Assembly (NCBI GenBank): GCA_026873275.1
Contig: JANTUC010000004.1
Span: 558,001-622,000, forward strand
Origin: Pseudopithomyces maydicus
Lineage: Eukaryota > Ascomycota > Dothideomycetes > Pleosporales > Didymosphaeriaceae
DNA length: 64,000 bases
Direction: 5' to 3'
The notes below the pieces were generated by a model. It had not been told where the DNA came from. It searched no databases and worked only from the letters and a program-made list of their open reading frames with translations. The position numbers and the translations under genes are program-made. This document shows positions 11,302 through 23,087 of this stretch, piece by piece (within the stretch, counting starts at the first letter, position 1; each line of letters starts with the position of its first letter).

Positions 11302-14300
11302 ATGGGTGGGCTGTTGCTAGCGCTGCTAGTTGGATACATTATTGGGGGTCTCTCGTTTGTACCACTACTGGTATGGATACTATGGACCTGGAATACACGC
11401 CGTCAGAGCGATACTCAAGCACACACAACGCCAGACTTACCTGACCGAGAATCCAATGCGAACCCCGGCGACTGGGGAGCGGCATTGGGGGAAGACTTGC
11501 TTCGCGAGTTGAAGGCCAAACATGTCCCCGATGTGGCTTCTGGTTATTTTGCTATATGCAGAGAATATGTGCCAGGTGGTGTGAATGGTAAACCACCAGA
11601 CCGAAATACCCCATCAACGGGCGCCATGTCAACCATGGAGAGCCCCAGCGTATATCAGTCAATGTACCGGAGTATCTTTGATCGAAGCAGAAATACTGGT
11701 CCCACTTTGAATCCATCTGCATCCCAGGCCAAAAACAAAAAACCGCGCAATGTCTTCTATGTGGTACTAAGGTTTGTTCTCCCCTTTACGTTTGTATATA
11801 ACACACATGGACGATATGGCCCGGTATACTATCAGGCTTACTCAACCGTCCGGTCCCCAAGATATGCAATAGAAAGGCAGAAATACGAGGAACAAGCGCT
11901 GATTTATTGCACTTATTGAGCGATCGACGTTTACTCGTTACATCCTAGGGCCTGACCGTCCGTTATGAAATCTTTATGGTTCTGACATGTGGCAGGCTGG
12001 GGCATTTGATGCTGTATGACGACGCCGAGCAGCTTGAGGTTCGCCATGTGATTTCCCTAGCTCACTATTCCGTATCCATATATGCCGGTGGAGAAGATAT
12101 ACCCGAAGGGGAGCTCTGGATCAAACGCAATTGTATCCGTTTGACCCCAAGAGGTAGTGAGAATTCTGTCGATGATGCGAAGTTGTTTTACCTCTTTTCA
12201 GACAATTGTTCGGAAAAAGAGGACTTTTACCATGCTATGCTACAGAGTCAAGAAAGTCATGAGAAGTCTGTGCTCAGATTCAACCCCACGGATCTCATCA
12301 AACTCGTGCAACAACTCCATGCTTCTGAGGAAAATCTCCACACTCGCTGGATCAATGCATTAATAGGAAGATTGTTCCTTGCGATGTACAAGACGAAGCA
12401 AATTGAGGACTACATTTGGACCAAAGTCACCAAAAAGATAGAACGCGTACAGAAGCCCAGTTTGATTAGCAGTATCAAAGTGCAAAAGCTGGACATGGGG
12501 GATTTACCGCCTTTTCTCACTAATCCAAAGTTGAAAGAGCTGACTATGGATGGCGATTTGACTGTTGAAGCCGATGTTACTTACAAGGGTAACTTTCGTA
12601 TCGACATATCTGCTGTGGCACGTATCGAGCTTGGTTCCCGGTTTAAGCCTCGTGAGGTTACATTCATTCTTGCAACCATTCTCAAAGGATTAGAAGGCCA
12701 CGTATTGAGTACGTAACACTGGGACCTTGCAACCTTGGGACGTCTGAGTGTAGAGATGAATGTGTCTTAAAAAAAAGGTCTTGGCTCCACCCATTCTGGG
12801 CTGGTGCGGAGACATGAGACATCATCATTTTTCTTGCCTGCCTTCCCAAATCTTTTGACTTATACTGACTTCATATGGCGCATTTAGTAAGGATAAAGCC
12901 TCCACCAAGTAACCGATTGTGGATCACTTTCGAAACTCCACCCAAAATGGAATTATCTCTGGAACCCATCGTTAGTTCGCGCCAAATCACCTATGGAGTT
13001 ATCTTGCGCGCAATTGAGAGTCGAATTCGAGAAGTAGTTAATGAGACGTTGGTGTTTCCGAACTGGGACGACATTCCATTCAGTTCTACTCCTTCACACC
13101 AATTACGAGGAGGAATTTGGAAAGACGAGGCCAGTCCAGATGAAACACTATTGAACAAGATGTTAAAGTAGGTTACATGCTCCAAAACAAGCAGGGACCA
13201 TTTTCACTGATTTTCTATATAGGGATACATCCAGTATACTCTCAGTTGCTGATGCAATCCCAAGTCTTCACGAAAACCTGGACACAGTGCCATCACAAAA
13301 CGCCATCTACAGCTCTTCACATGATGTAGTGGACCCCTCACCTGCTTTGGCACCGAATACTCTCCACAAGCGTAGATCTGTTCAACCAGACAGAACCGAA
13401 GATGAATCGTTGGCTCCGGATAGTCATGAACATGCCGACATTGCTGCATTAGCGAGGGATACGATAGCCCATTCACCACCCCCATCACCAATGAACCCTT
13501 CTCTCGCCCCCCGAACAACCCCATCTCCAAATGAAAAATCTGCGTGAGTTTGCGTAAATCAATGGCCATAAGGTCGCTAGCTGTGCTGATGCCTTTATTA
13601 GGGATTCCAACGACCCGCTAGATATTTCTGATAGCGATAGAGGCGCAAACGCACATACTCAATACATGAACGACCTGTCATCTTTGTCGCCCATTCATGA
13701 CAGTTCCACTTACTCTGTCAACTCCAAAAGGGCGGGACAGCCCTTCGATACCACGCAGGTGCAGAGACGTCCTACAATTAACCAATCGCTTAGCTCTGCT
13801 ACGACCGCTGCCAAAAAATGGCTTACTGCTCGGCAAAATGTAAATACATCTGGAACTGCGGTAGGCAATCATACAACGGGAAACGAAGGAAGTGGGCAGG
13901 TTACTGCAACCCATCTGCGAGAGCCAATAGGACGTGGTCAGCCTCTACCACCCCCAGGCAAGTCTACCAATCACTGCATATTTACGTTTCCTTTGAGTCG
14001 GAATGACTGGTCCAAAATCCTAAGACAAGTTTGAGTACGATTAGCTTAGATATACTCTATCTAAGGTGTCTTGGCGTACTTGAACTTCTGTCATAGCCAT
14101 ATTTGTTGGAGAAGGTGTTCTTTTCATTTGGTTGTCATACAAGTGGCACTTTCCACTTTTTCAATGCTTACGCTGACTTGGTGTATGCGGGACTTACAGG
14201 TACTCCGCTTCCGCCTCCAAATAAGCCAGACAAGAAAGGCACCTGGAGTGCTCAGACTGCTTCCACTTTGGTCAATTTTGCCCGTAGGAATCCTTTGGGG

Positions 14301-14603
14301 ACTAAATCCTCGACGGTACTATCAGACTTACCAACATCACCCCGCGCTCACGACGGTCTAGCGGATACTAGAGACGTTGATAATCAAAGGTCCGGGCGAT
14401 CCAGTGCAAGCATTCCTAAAAGCGATTCTCCACCAAGCACACCGCCGCCTGCTTTACCCAAACGACGTCAACGGCTGTCCTTGGTAGAGCCTATCACCAG
14501 TAACTCGCGAGAAGAAATTCTTATAGTAGAAGCACCCACTCAAGAACCAAGCCCGCCATCTAGTTCCATACCTGATGGCGAGCCCTCAAATGAACAAATA
14601 TAA
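11302..14603 (+). CDS. NVJ2: SMP-LTD/PH (DUF2404) membrane contact-site protein, NVJ2/TEX2-like
   Basis: Expected to sit in the ER membrane and move lipids at ER contact sites, as shown for yeast Nvj2. An N-terminal TM (LLLALLVGYIIGGLSFVPLL) is followed by a PH-like region (NVFYVVLR / LGHLMLYDDAEQLEVRHVI), an SMP lipid-transfer domain (LHTRWINALIGRLFLAMYKT through IKPPPSNRLWITFETPPKM) and a Ser/Pro-rich disordered tail. Introns are about 11772-11995, 12710-12888, 13168-13222, 13543-13601 and 13958-14199. The last has a GC donor (AG|GCAAGT) and joins PPPG to TPLPPPNKP. DUF2404 proteins have been described beside the mating-type locus in Botryosphaeriales (recalled, not checked), which fits its position here. 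Confidence 0.9.
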
Positions 14604-15030
14604 CGACTTACAGAATAGCTTGGAAAACTATATGGATTCGGCAGTGTACTGTATTACTTGCTTCCCATGGTACAGAGACAAAAGTGCAATCGTCACACCA
14701 GCCATACATTGGTTTTTTTGGAAGGTTTGGGCTCCGTATTGTACACGATGGATTACCCCAATTGCTTGCAGAGAGATCACAATTCTTGCGAAGGCCACAT
14801 ATTCCCATCAAAAGTTACGAGCTGTGATATACACCGTCCTCATATGGCCAGAAGCAAGGGAATGCATTCACTGGTCCTGAAAAATTCACAAGTACGAATT
14901 TACAATGCAATTCCTATCGGTGTATTATTACCGTGCTACAATAAACATTACATGATCAGTCAAATTAGACTTATACTTGCGCATCCCCCACAGTATGCTT
15001 GCTAGTATGTACGAGTGAATGGGTTGCCGT
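14604..15030. other. convergent intergenic region
   Basis: The 3' ends of the NVJ2-like gene (+) and the SUR7-like gene (-) face each other here. Only untranslated sequence is expected, and no reading frame looks real. Confidence 0.5.
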
Positions 15031-16084
15031 TTAGGAATAGTTGTCCTTCACCCTGCGCTGTGACTCGGTCTCGAGGAAGCTTCCTCTGCTTCGTGTAGAA
15101 CGTGTTGATCGCTTGCGTCGTATTCCGGAGGACGAATCACGCCCTACTGTGCCTCCGAGACAGAACAAGACAGACGACAGTAAGTAGCATGCAAAGGTGG
15201 TCCAAGCAAAGGCCATTAAGATGGTGCCGACGTGCCTATATCCAAGAAACCGCAATTAGTCAAGCTGGCAAAAGACATGGCGTGTGGGCACTACGTACGA
15301 TTCAAAACCAGCTCTACGCCAGGCATTACGTCCTTGCACAACCCAAGCACTGGTGCAGTATCAGCATTTGGATCAAAGGAAAAAAAGCAGGTAGGGATGA
15401 CAAATACTCACGTCATCAGAGCTGCTGCGATGGCTTGGAAGAACAGGGCAATGACGGTAGTGAGAGCGCTGACTGGACTTTATTTAGACAAGTTTCAGAG
15501 GTTGCATTCGCGAATGGAACTTACGATATCCGCCTAGGCGGCTGAAAAGCGCCAGCAAGCCAGTGAGAAGAGCTATGTGGGCAAAGAAAAAGGCGATGAG
15601 GTAGAAGGCAAACATGAAACGAGACATGTAGTAGTAACGATGAGTGCTGTCGCGGTTAGCCTGCATGCATGTTTCAGTTCATGAATGGTAAACTCTCACC
15701 CAAGGAAGCTCTCAGGCACATTGGCCTGGGTGTAGAAGTTGCGGGGAGGGTCGAAGGGCAAGGCGGGTACGGGCGATCCGCAGTTCGCGTTGTGTCCCGA
15801 ATTGGCGTCGACGCCGCAGATGGCCCAGAATGTCCATCGGGAGGGGTCACGTGCGTTGGCGATGCCTCTTGTAGAGGCTTGGAGGAAGTAGAAGCGGTTC
15901 TCGGGCGCACTGTTCACGCCGCCCGACAGTACGAGGAACCACTGCAGCAGGAGACCGCCGGCCAGGAGGAACAGGGCCGCCAAGCCAAGGAAGGGACCTG
16001 TTCAGGTAAGGACGTGTGCGATGCAAGAGACGGGTGCAGGGGTTGGTGGTGTGGCAGGGGAAAGGTCAACATACGGGCAGACAT
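15031..16084 (-). CDS. SUR7: SUR7/PalI-family tetraspan membrane protein
   Basis: A likely plasma-membrane/eisosome protein. Six exons: a 10-nt first exon (MSA plus one base; donor GTATGT), then PFLGLAALFLLAGGLLLQWF (TM1), then an extracellular loop with RWTFWAICGVDANSG and NCGSPVPALPFDPPRNF (the SUR7 W-IC-G...C signature). Next come YYYMSRFMFAFYLIAFFFAH (TM2), SALTTVIALFFQAIAAALM (TM3), TAWVVQGRNAWRAGF, and HVGTILMAFAWTTFACYLLS (TM4). The tail is RGSFLETESQRRVKDNYS. All junctions stay in frame; the intron before THRYYYM ends at a CGCGACAG acceptor. It is divergent from RAV2 with about 495 bp between starts. PalI, a distant relative, lies about 5 kb away. Confidence 0.92.
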
Positions 16085-16579
16085 GACGGCGGTGGTGCAA
16101 GACTAATTGGGGTGGGAGAAATGCTGTGTTCGTCGACTTGTCGCAAACAAGAGCGGATGGGAGCGGGACATGATCATGGTGGGCATAGGGCGGTGGCTTG
16201 TTTAAAACGATGGACCGGGGGTGACGTAGGGCACCTTTGTCGATGCCAACCTCTGGAGCAAAAGTTCCGGCAGAGCCGCTAGCCGCCATGACGTGAAATG
16301 GTGCTGCGATAGACTACATCATAGCTCTGGCAGATGTGGAATGGCCCTCAGTCCGACGACACTCGTAGGTAGCATCCCGCCGGTCGGGGCATGGTCCATT
16401 GTGGCGCTTACCCGCATGCAGCACTGCGCATGTCTGGACAACACGATACAAACATCTGGTCCGAGGTTGAGGATCCGCGCATGGGTCGCAGGGGCCACTG
16501 ACATGGCTGGCAACCATGTGGGCGCATCCTCCCGAACGTGCCCTGCAACCACGACAACACCGCCTTGCGTACATACGAC
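16085..16579. other. divergent promoter SUR7 / RAV2
   Basis: A shared upstream region of the two divergent genes, about 495 bp. There is no conserved reading frame; the minus-strand frame through 16408-17142 is the antisense shadow of RAV2. Confidence 0.5.
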
Positions 16580-17558
16580 ATGTCTGCCGCCGTCTGGCCG
16601 CCCATAGATGCCGCCCAACTCGAGCGCGAGCAGACGGCTTCGCAGGCCCGCGAGCTCGAGTGGCTCCTGGGCGAGCTGCGCGACACGCTCCAGTCGCTCA
16701 AGGCCGGCTTCGAAGAGTGCGCCGCCCTGCTCGCCCCTTCGGAGAGCGGATCGACGCTGGTGCTGTCATCGCTGCGCTCCGAGAGCCTGAAGGGCCTCGT
16801 CACCCGCGTCGGCACCCGCATCGTGAAAGGCGTAGGCTCCCTGCACCCGCCGACTCCCTCTAGCTTGCTAACGACGTGCTGCAGCATGTGAAGCTCCGCC
16901 TGGCCAGTCTGCCACCACCACGGGGAGCAGCATCGGTCGACCTGGCCATCTCCTCGGCGCCCCACGCTCCCACGCTGGTAGTGCCCCAGCTGACCGCCGT
17001 CCGCACTGCCATCAACACCTGTCTGGATGTCATCGACGTGACTGCGTGGACCGGCGATGCCACCGATGCCAACTTCGTCGCCGGCCAGCTGCGCCTGCTG
17101 CACGACCACATCCAGGAAGCTCGCCAGGCGCTCAAGGGGCACGCCGACTCGCAGCCGCCGTGGTGGGAGAGCCCCTCGACGAGCACGTCTTCGACCCTCC
17201 GCTGCCTCCCAACGTCTCCTTTCACCTCTCCATTGCCGACGCCGCCTTGCTGCTCGAGATACGCACGCTGGAGGCCCAGAGCGCAGCCAGCGACGACAGC
17301 TACACGGGCTTCAGCCTGCGCGACCGGCTGGCCGTCGCTCTCGGTGGCTCGCGCCCGCCACTCCACGACGAGGTCGATCGCGTCTTCACCTTCCGCGGCC
17401 ACGAGGTGCGTGTCAAGGAGAAGATACGGGTCGAGAGTCAGGACCCGGCGCTCATCTCAGCCACGGCCAAATTGAACGCTCTGGAACACAGCGTGCTGTC
17501 GAATCGCAAGGCCCTGCACATCGTCATGGGCCGTGAAGAAGAGCAGTTCGAATCGTGA
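16580..17558 (+). CDS. RAV2: RAVE complex subunit 2 / Rogdi, with an apparent frameshift
   Basis: A subunit of the RAVE complex, which reassembles the vacuolar H+-ATPase. Features are the N-terminal leucine-rich helix (ARELEWLLGELRDTLQSLKA), the middle HVKLRLASLPPP...VPQLTAVRTAINTCLDVID, the Rogdi signature PPWWESP / FDPPLPPNVSFHLSI, ALLLEIRTLE and a C-terminal VDRVFTFRGHEVRVKEKIRV. One intron at 16832-16884 (branch GCTAAC, acceptor TGCAG) joins IVKG to HVKL. At 17172-17175 (CCCC) the frame breaks; one additional C would join ESP to LDEHVFDPPLPP. The start at 16580 is the first ATG that leaves the conserved N-terminus intact. Confidence 0.88.
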
Positions 17559-17867
17559 TGGCGCGACGCGCGCATGGAAATGTCATTCTTGGCGCGTGGT
17601 CTCGAGGTCTGGTAGCAGCTCTAGAGCCCTCTGAAATTGCTTTCTCCGCGCTGGCGATTGGGCTCCGACCTTCTCCTCGGCATCCCACCTGCCCACCTCG
17701 AAGGAGTCTAGCGCTATCGATATCGGAACAAAAAAGGGACCCTGAAGCCGATCACATCATCGCGTTGCCTCGCAGGTGCGCCGCTGTGAGTCTTTGCCTT
17801 CGTCTTTGCCTTCGCCTTTACGTTTCTCTCCGTGTGCGGCCGTCGAGCTTGCAACCACCCTCTTTCA
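17559..17867. other. intergenic, MET1 promoter
   Basis: About 309 bp with no gene. Near 17795-17820 there is a short imperfect repeat of CTTCGTCTTTGC-type units, pyrimidine-rich and typical of a leader just before the MET1 start. Confidence 0.5.
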
Positions 17868-19516
17868 ATGGCTCCAGCTCTTCTTACTGCCGTGGACGCT
17901 GCTTCCCACATACATCTGATCGTCGGATCTAATCCTCTTGCAGCTGCACGGTGCACACGCTCACTCGAGGTCGGAGCAAAGCCAATAGTGCTTGCTCCCG
18001 AAGACAGCACATTACACTATGGCCTGGCTAAGCGCATAGAGGATGGCGAAGTGCAATGGCTGAAGCGTGGCTTCTGCGACGACGACCTCACAACCTTAGG
18101 ACGCCCAGAAGTAAATTATGTTGTAGATGCTGTCTTTGTTACAACGGGCGGGAAAGGGAGCTCGAGTGAGTCCAACTCCAGCATGCCTCGGTAAATTCTG
18201 ACCGATGGCTAGGTACAGCCATATCGGCTCTGTGTCGACGCCTACGTATTCCGATTAACGTCGCCGATGCCCCAAACCTCTGTTCGTTTACATTGCTATC
18301 TACCCACTCTGATGGCCCCTTACAAATTGGTGTCACCACATCCGGCAAAGGTTGCAAACTATCCGCTCGCATCCGCCGGGAGATAGCGGCGTTCCTTCCG
18401 GCACACCTTGGCGATGCTGTCGAGCGGCTAGGTGCAATGCGACGGCGCATCTGGGAAGAAGATCATGCCGCCGAGTTGTCCCAAGATCTGGAGGTGGAAG
18501 AGGAAGATGCCGGACAACTATCCACATTCAACAAGCTCGTGTCCTCCGAAAGTGCTGAAGCTGCCCGTGGTCGTCGGATGCGTTGGCTTTCCCAGATATG
18601 TGAATACTGGCCGCTTCGACGTCTCACCGCAATCTCAGACGCTGACGTGGAAGCTTTGCTGCACGACTACAACCAGTCCCGCTGGGTTTCAAAGCCGAAT
18701 GGTGATCAGTCCGCTGCAGCAGCTGCACGTGTTATTTTAGTCGGCTCTGGTCCTGGTAGTCCGGATCTGCTCACGCAAGCAGCGCACAAGGCCATACTCT
18801 CAGCTGACTTGGTTCTGGCTGATAAGTTAGTTCCCAGTGCTATCTTAGACCTGGTTCCCCGCCGGGCCAACGTCCACATCGCGCGAAAATTTCCTGGAAA
18901 CGCTGATAATGCGCAACAAGAATTATTGGACATGGGTCTCGAAGGTCTCAAAGCTGGCAAAGTTGTCGTACGGATCAAGCAGGGTGACCCGTACATCTAC
19001 GGTCGTGGTGGTGAGGAGTTCGACTTTTTCAGAGCACACGGGTACACCCCGACCGTCTTGCCGGGCATCACCAGTGCGCTGAGCGCTCCACTATTTGCCG
19101 ATATACCATTGACCCATCGTGGTGTCGCTGACCAAGTACTGATATGTACCGGCACCGGTCGCAAGGGTGTTCCTCTTGACCCCCCACAATATCTTCAGTC
19201 ACGCACTGTGGTGTTTCTGATGGCGCTGCATCGATTGTCTGCTCTAGTCGAATCCTTGCGCTTGCAAGATTACCCACTCGACACCCCTTGCGCGGTATTA
19301 GAGCGGGCGAGCTGTCCAGACCAGAGGGTGATAAGAACGACGCTGGAACATGTATGTGCTGCAGTTGAAGAAGAGGGCAGTCGCCCGCCTGGGCTGCTTG
19401 TTGTGGGACATGCGTGCAATGTTTTAGTCAAGCATTCCCACCGGTGGATCGTGGAAGAGGGGTTCAAAGGTCTAGATAGCATTTCTGGCAGTACCTTGGA
19501 GCCGAGGATCATATGA
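17868..19516 (+). CDS. MET1: uroporphyrinogen-III C-methyltransferase (siroheme synthesis)
   Basis: Methylates uroporphyrinogen III to precorrin-2 on the way to siroheme, the cofactor of sulfite and nitrite reductase. The N-terminal part is a precorrin-2-dehydrogenase-like Rossmann domain (HIHLIVGSNPLAAARCTRSL) as in yeast Met1. The C-terminal SUMT domain has VILVGSGPGSPDLLT, VLADKLV, VVRIKQGDPYIYGRGGEE, VLPGITSALSAPLFADIPLTHRG and LVVGHACNVL. One intron, 18166-18212, joins GKGSS to STAISALCRRL. Everything is in frame. The separate ferrochelatase activity (MET8) would be encoded elsewhere. Confidence 0.95.
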
Positions 19517-19747
19517 CGTATCCAAACTTTATGTGAGCACTATTGTAGTGTCGTTGCGTGCTTGCCAAAAGTCTTTTTCATGCCGTGCGCAGGTTCGCCC
19601 CACCCACCTGCACAAGATTTACCCCACTAGTTCAGTCACAATTTGGGTCACTCTTGCACTTAAAGTGAGGTCCCGCTTTCGAGCTTCTATCAACGCCGTC
19701 CTCATAAAAACACCGTGCGAACGAAAACATATCAGATAAGAACCATC

Positions 19748-20785
19748 ATGGCCTCTGAAACGGTGGTGGATATCGATATCCATGGCTCATTGCCAAAGGT
19801 GGCATCGGGCAAAGTCCGAGATCTCTTTGTAGTTGATGAGCACACTCTGCTATTTGTCGCAAGCGACAGAATTTCCGCCTACGATGTGGTTATGAAGAAC
19901 GTATGTTGAAGTAAACAAGACACGCAATTGGCAGCACTGAGACTTTGCAGGGCATTCCAGGTAAAGGCGCGCTACTAACCGCGATGAGGTACACAACTAT
20001 GCCAATAGACGAATTCGACGAGAATTAACGTTTCCAGTGTGTACTGGTTTCAATACCTACAGGATCACATTTCTGGACTCCGCACACACTTCATCACACG
20101 TTCTCTGCCGCCATCACTTGAGTCGTCTCTTGACCCGTCGTTGTACAACACGCTTAAAGTCAGAAGTATGCAGGTTCGGCGCTTGGAGATTGTACCCGTT
20201 GAGTCGATTGTGCGGGGCTACATCACAGGCTCTGCATGGTCCGAGTACAAGAAATTTGGCACCGTGAACGGTATCTCGCTGCCAGCCGGCCTCATCGAAG
20301 GACAGAAGCTACCAAACCCGCTCTGGACACCAAGCACCAAGGCGGAAGCGGGCGAGAAAGACGAAAACATCAGTCCACAACAGGCCAAGGATATTATCGG
20401 GGACGCAAAAGTTTCGGCGGAGATAGAAAGGTTGAGTCTTCAAATCTATGGCGTGGCAGCGTCACGGGCCGAAGAGGTCGGGATCATCCTCGCTGACACC
20501 AAATTCGAATTCGGTGTGGATAGATCTGACGGGAATGCGGTTGTACTGGTCGATGAAGTCTTGACACCGGACAGCAGCAGATTCTGGCCGAAAGACACAT
20601 GGGAGGAGAACCTCGGAAAGGCGCAGCCCAGTTTCGATAAACAATTCCTGAGGGACTGGCTGGTATCTCAAGGACTGAAGGGCAAGGAAGATGTGACTGT
20701 GCCAGACACTGTTGTTCAACAGACTGCACAAAAGTATAGGGAGGCGTTTGAAATGTTGACTGGTGAGAAGGTGGAGACATCCTAG
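19748..20785 (+). CDS. ADE1: phosphoribosylaminoimidazole-succinocarboxamide (SAICAR) synthetase
   Basis: Joins aspartate to CAIR in purine biosynthesis. The conserved start KVASGKVRDLFVVDEHTLLFVASDRISAYDV carries the ATP-binding GKVRDLF. Further motifs are QVRRLEIVPVESIVRGYITGSAW, GIILADTKFEFGVD and VLTPDSSRFWP. Two introns (about 19902-19950 and 19989-20036) join MKN to GIPGKGALLTAMS to VYWFQYLQDHI. The frame is intact and the length is about 310 residues, normal for the family. The SAICAR gene is recalled near the MAT locus in Botryosphaeriales. Confidence 0.96.
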
Positions 20786-21091
20786 GTTTAGACATGCATG
20801 GTAAATCTCTGATTGATGCTTTACTTGGCCATAGGTCAACAGCCTCTGATCTAAACACATGCCAAAAGAGTTGCAGGTGCCTTTGGGCCCGGGGCCGGGG
20901 CGGTTTTCGTCACGTGTATTGCGGGCTGCGGGCAGGTGCCCAAGTGCCCAGGTGCAGGTGCCCAGATGGGCAGGCGCTAGGCACCCCCGGCAGTGGGGCG
21001 GAATGCATGGGGATGTTAGCGCGCTCTCCAACGACCTCCGCTCTTCACAGCAACGCCCGTCCAAGCTCAACTGTAGATCACGCCGATAACA
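20786..21091. other. intergenic, ATG29 promoter
   Basis: A GC-rich 306-bp region with repeated GGTGCCC/GGGCAC units at 20930-20975. No reading frame is supported. Confidence 0.55.
20911..20941 (-). promoter_or_regulatory. composite CACGTG + GGGCAGGTGCCC element upstream of ATG29
   Basis: CACGTG at 20911-20916 and GGGCAGGTGCCC at 20930-20941 (13-nt gap). Read on the minus strand this is the same order and near-identical spacing as the element before RPS4. Additional half-copies (AAGTGCCCAGGTGCAGGTGCCC) follow directly. It lies about 150-180 nt before the ATG29 start. Confidence 0.4.
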
Positions 21092-22814
21092 ATGTCTAAC
21101 AGCCAGTTTACTACATTGATTCGACTGCCCTTCGTACGTAGGGATTTTGTTGATCCGCAACAGGCAAGTTGAACCAATCGTGGGGAGCTGCGGTCCATGT
21201 TTCCATTGACACTTCCAAGGCGACCTGGGATTCTTCCAAGGATCGAGAACTCTGGCGATATGTCTCCAAGTCCTCGAAAACGAAAGACTTGGACTGTAGG
21301 TTTCACATTCCAAACGGAGCGTATTATCTTGAAATACTGACACGCCATAGGGGCTAAGCTGTAAGTGTTTCCGTTGCCGACCATTCAATGTCTGATGGAT
21401 GTAGTGCGCGCGATTTCGCCGTGCCTCCTACATTCTTGCTGCAACAGGCAGCATGGCTTTACGAACGGCATCTGGACCATGTCCGGGCTCAGATGAAGAA
21501 AGTAGGCGGACAAACCGCACCCGCTTCGTCAGGCATAGACAATAGCCATGCCAAAGGCAGTACGTCCGCCATGGACAGGCGCTCTATTAGTGGTCAATCA
21601 GGTGTGCATATCGAATGATTGTGTGCGATAGTTTCTGACTTCATGGATAGCCTCCAAGGGTCCTTCGATGATTGCCGTACGACAAAAGGACGATCAGATT
21701 TATAGAGACCCATCAGATGCACCTGGTACGATACCTTTACCACATGATGTATGGTGATGTGTGGCTAACCTTTTAATGAAAGCTCCAATAGTACAACCAA
21801 CCCTCTCACGCACACCTTCTACAAACACCATCACTCAATCTAGAGCTTTAGGCCAACATCCCTCGGGCCGTATTTCGGGATTCCGCTCTAGACAAGATGA
21901 AGATATGCATATAGCGAGCCATGATGAATCGGATCAGTTTGCAGGGCAGGAAGTTATAGGTGCTCCTGGCGATGGTTCACCTGATAATCCGGCATCCTCA
22001 GGAAGCAGCTCCTCCCTCTCGAACTCTGAGCATGATAATTTTACCACACGCAGTCAGCTCTTCAGAAAACCACCTAGGTTCAAAATGCAGACTCCACGAG
22101 AGTTGATTACGTACGAAGAGGATGTACACGATTCCGAGGGCATTGCCTATGATGCCAACGACGAATTTCCGTTTGCAAAAGTAACTCACAATAGACAAGC
22201 TCAAGCCGACAATGTTCAAACCGATCGACAAAGTCTTGCTTTCAAAGGTCGCCACAATAAAGTACCCCAGACGCGTAAAAACAACCAGTCAGCTATCAAC
22301 GAATCAACAACGACACGGTCAGCACGTATGTTCGAGACTGGCTCATCAACAGCAAGTTCCGCACATGAGCCTTCAAACTCAGGCCTTCGTGAAGCTGACG
22401 TACCCCTCCCTAAGCAACAAGCAGACACCACGCGAATCAGCTCAAAGAACAACATGTCCAAAGCGAGAAAAGAGGGCAGTGAAGGAGCTCCCAGTATGGG
22501 AAGTAGCTTCAGCGATATTGATGGTACGTACTCTTAACGTCTTCAGAGATTCGATCATTCTTTATTCTTTACCTTTTATAAATTTTTTCTCAGTGCCATG
22601 AGCTTCGAGCAAAGCCTCGTGAGCTTAAACCAACGCACGTTGTTCAAATATCCAATATTACTCTATACATTTGTGGCATTGCTTTGAAGATCAGGCTGAC
22701 TCAATATCCCTAGACACAAGCATCAGCCAGTCTGCCTTAGAGGAAGCATTGCTGAGTAACATACAGCACGGGCGTATGAGCACATTGAGCCAGCTAAGAT
22801 CGCGTTATCTATAG
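21092..22814 (+). CDS. ATG29: autophagy-related protein 29
   Basis: A scaffold subunit of the Atg17-Atg29-Atg31 complex that starts autophagosome formation. The spliced N-terminus gives FTTLIRLPFVRRDFVDPQQ, ATWDSSKDRELWRYVSKSS, KTKDLDWAKLARDFAVPPTF and LLQQAAWLYERHLDHVRAQM, the Atg29 N-terminal domain in full. The rest is Ser/Thr-rich and disordered, ending STLSQLRSRYL. Introns: 21164-21219 (GC donor, CAG|GCAAGT), about 21297-21352, a short one near 21361-21404, about 21602-21648, about 21725-21780 and 22525-22713 (189 nt). The exon between introns 2 and 3 is only 10 nt (GGGCTAAGCT), which restores W-A-K-L. All joins are in frame. Confidence 0.9.
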
Positions 22815-23087
22815 CAGTGACCCCAAAAAATTCAACTTTTGCCCTTCACTGAAACTTTCGCTGTTTGCCTAGCCTCTCTGGCACGTGATGACGTCGCGCC
22901 CGGCGCCCTCTTGCCCCGTGGGCTTTTACAGTTGATTCAACTTGCCTTTGCCCCGCTCATTCTCGCGCACCTCCCGCTCCACCCCAGTCCTGTCAAAGAC
23001 ATACCATTGAGACCTTTGACTACTCTACTCGTGATACTCTCTCGTCTCTACTTCAACACTGATATCTGTTTTCTGGTACCGTCAACC

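Noticed and set aside
16408..17142. 244-codon minus-strand frame
   Set aside because: Antisense of RAV2, whose plus-strand protein is recognisably conserved.
20462..21388. 308-codon minus-strand frame over ADE1 and ATG29
   Set aside because: No domain; it overlaps two conserved genes on the other strand.
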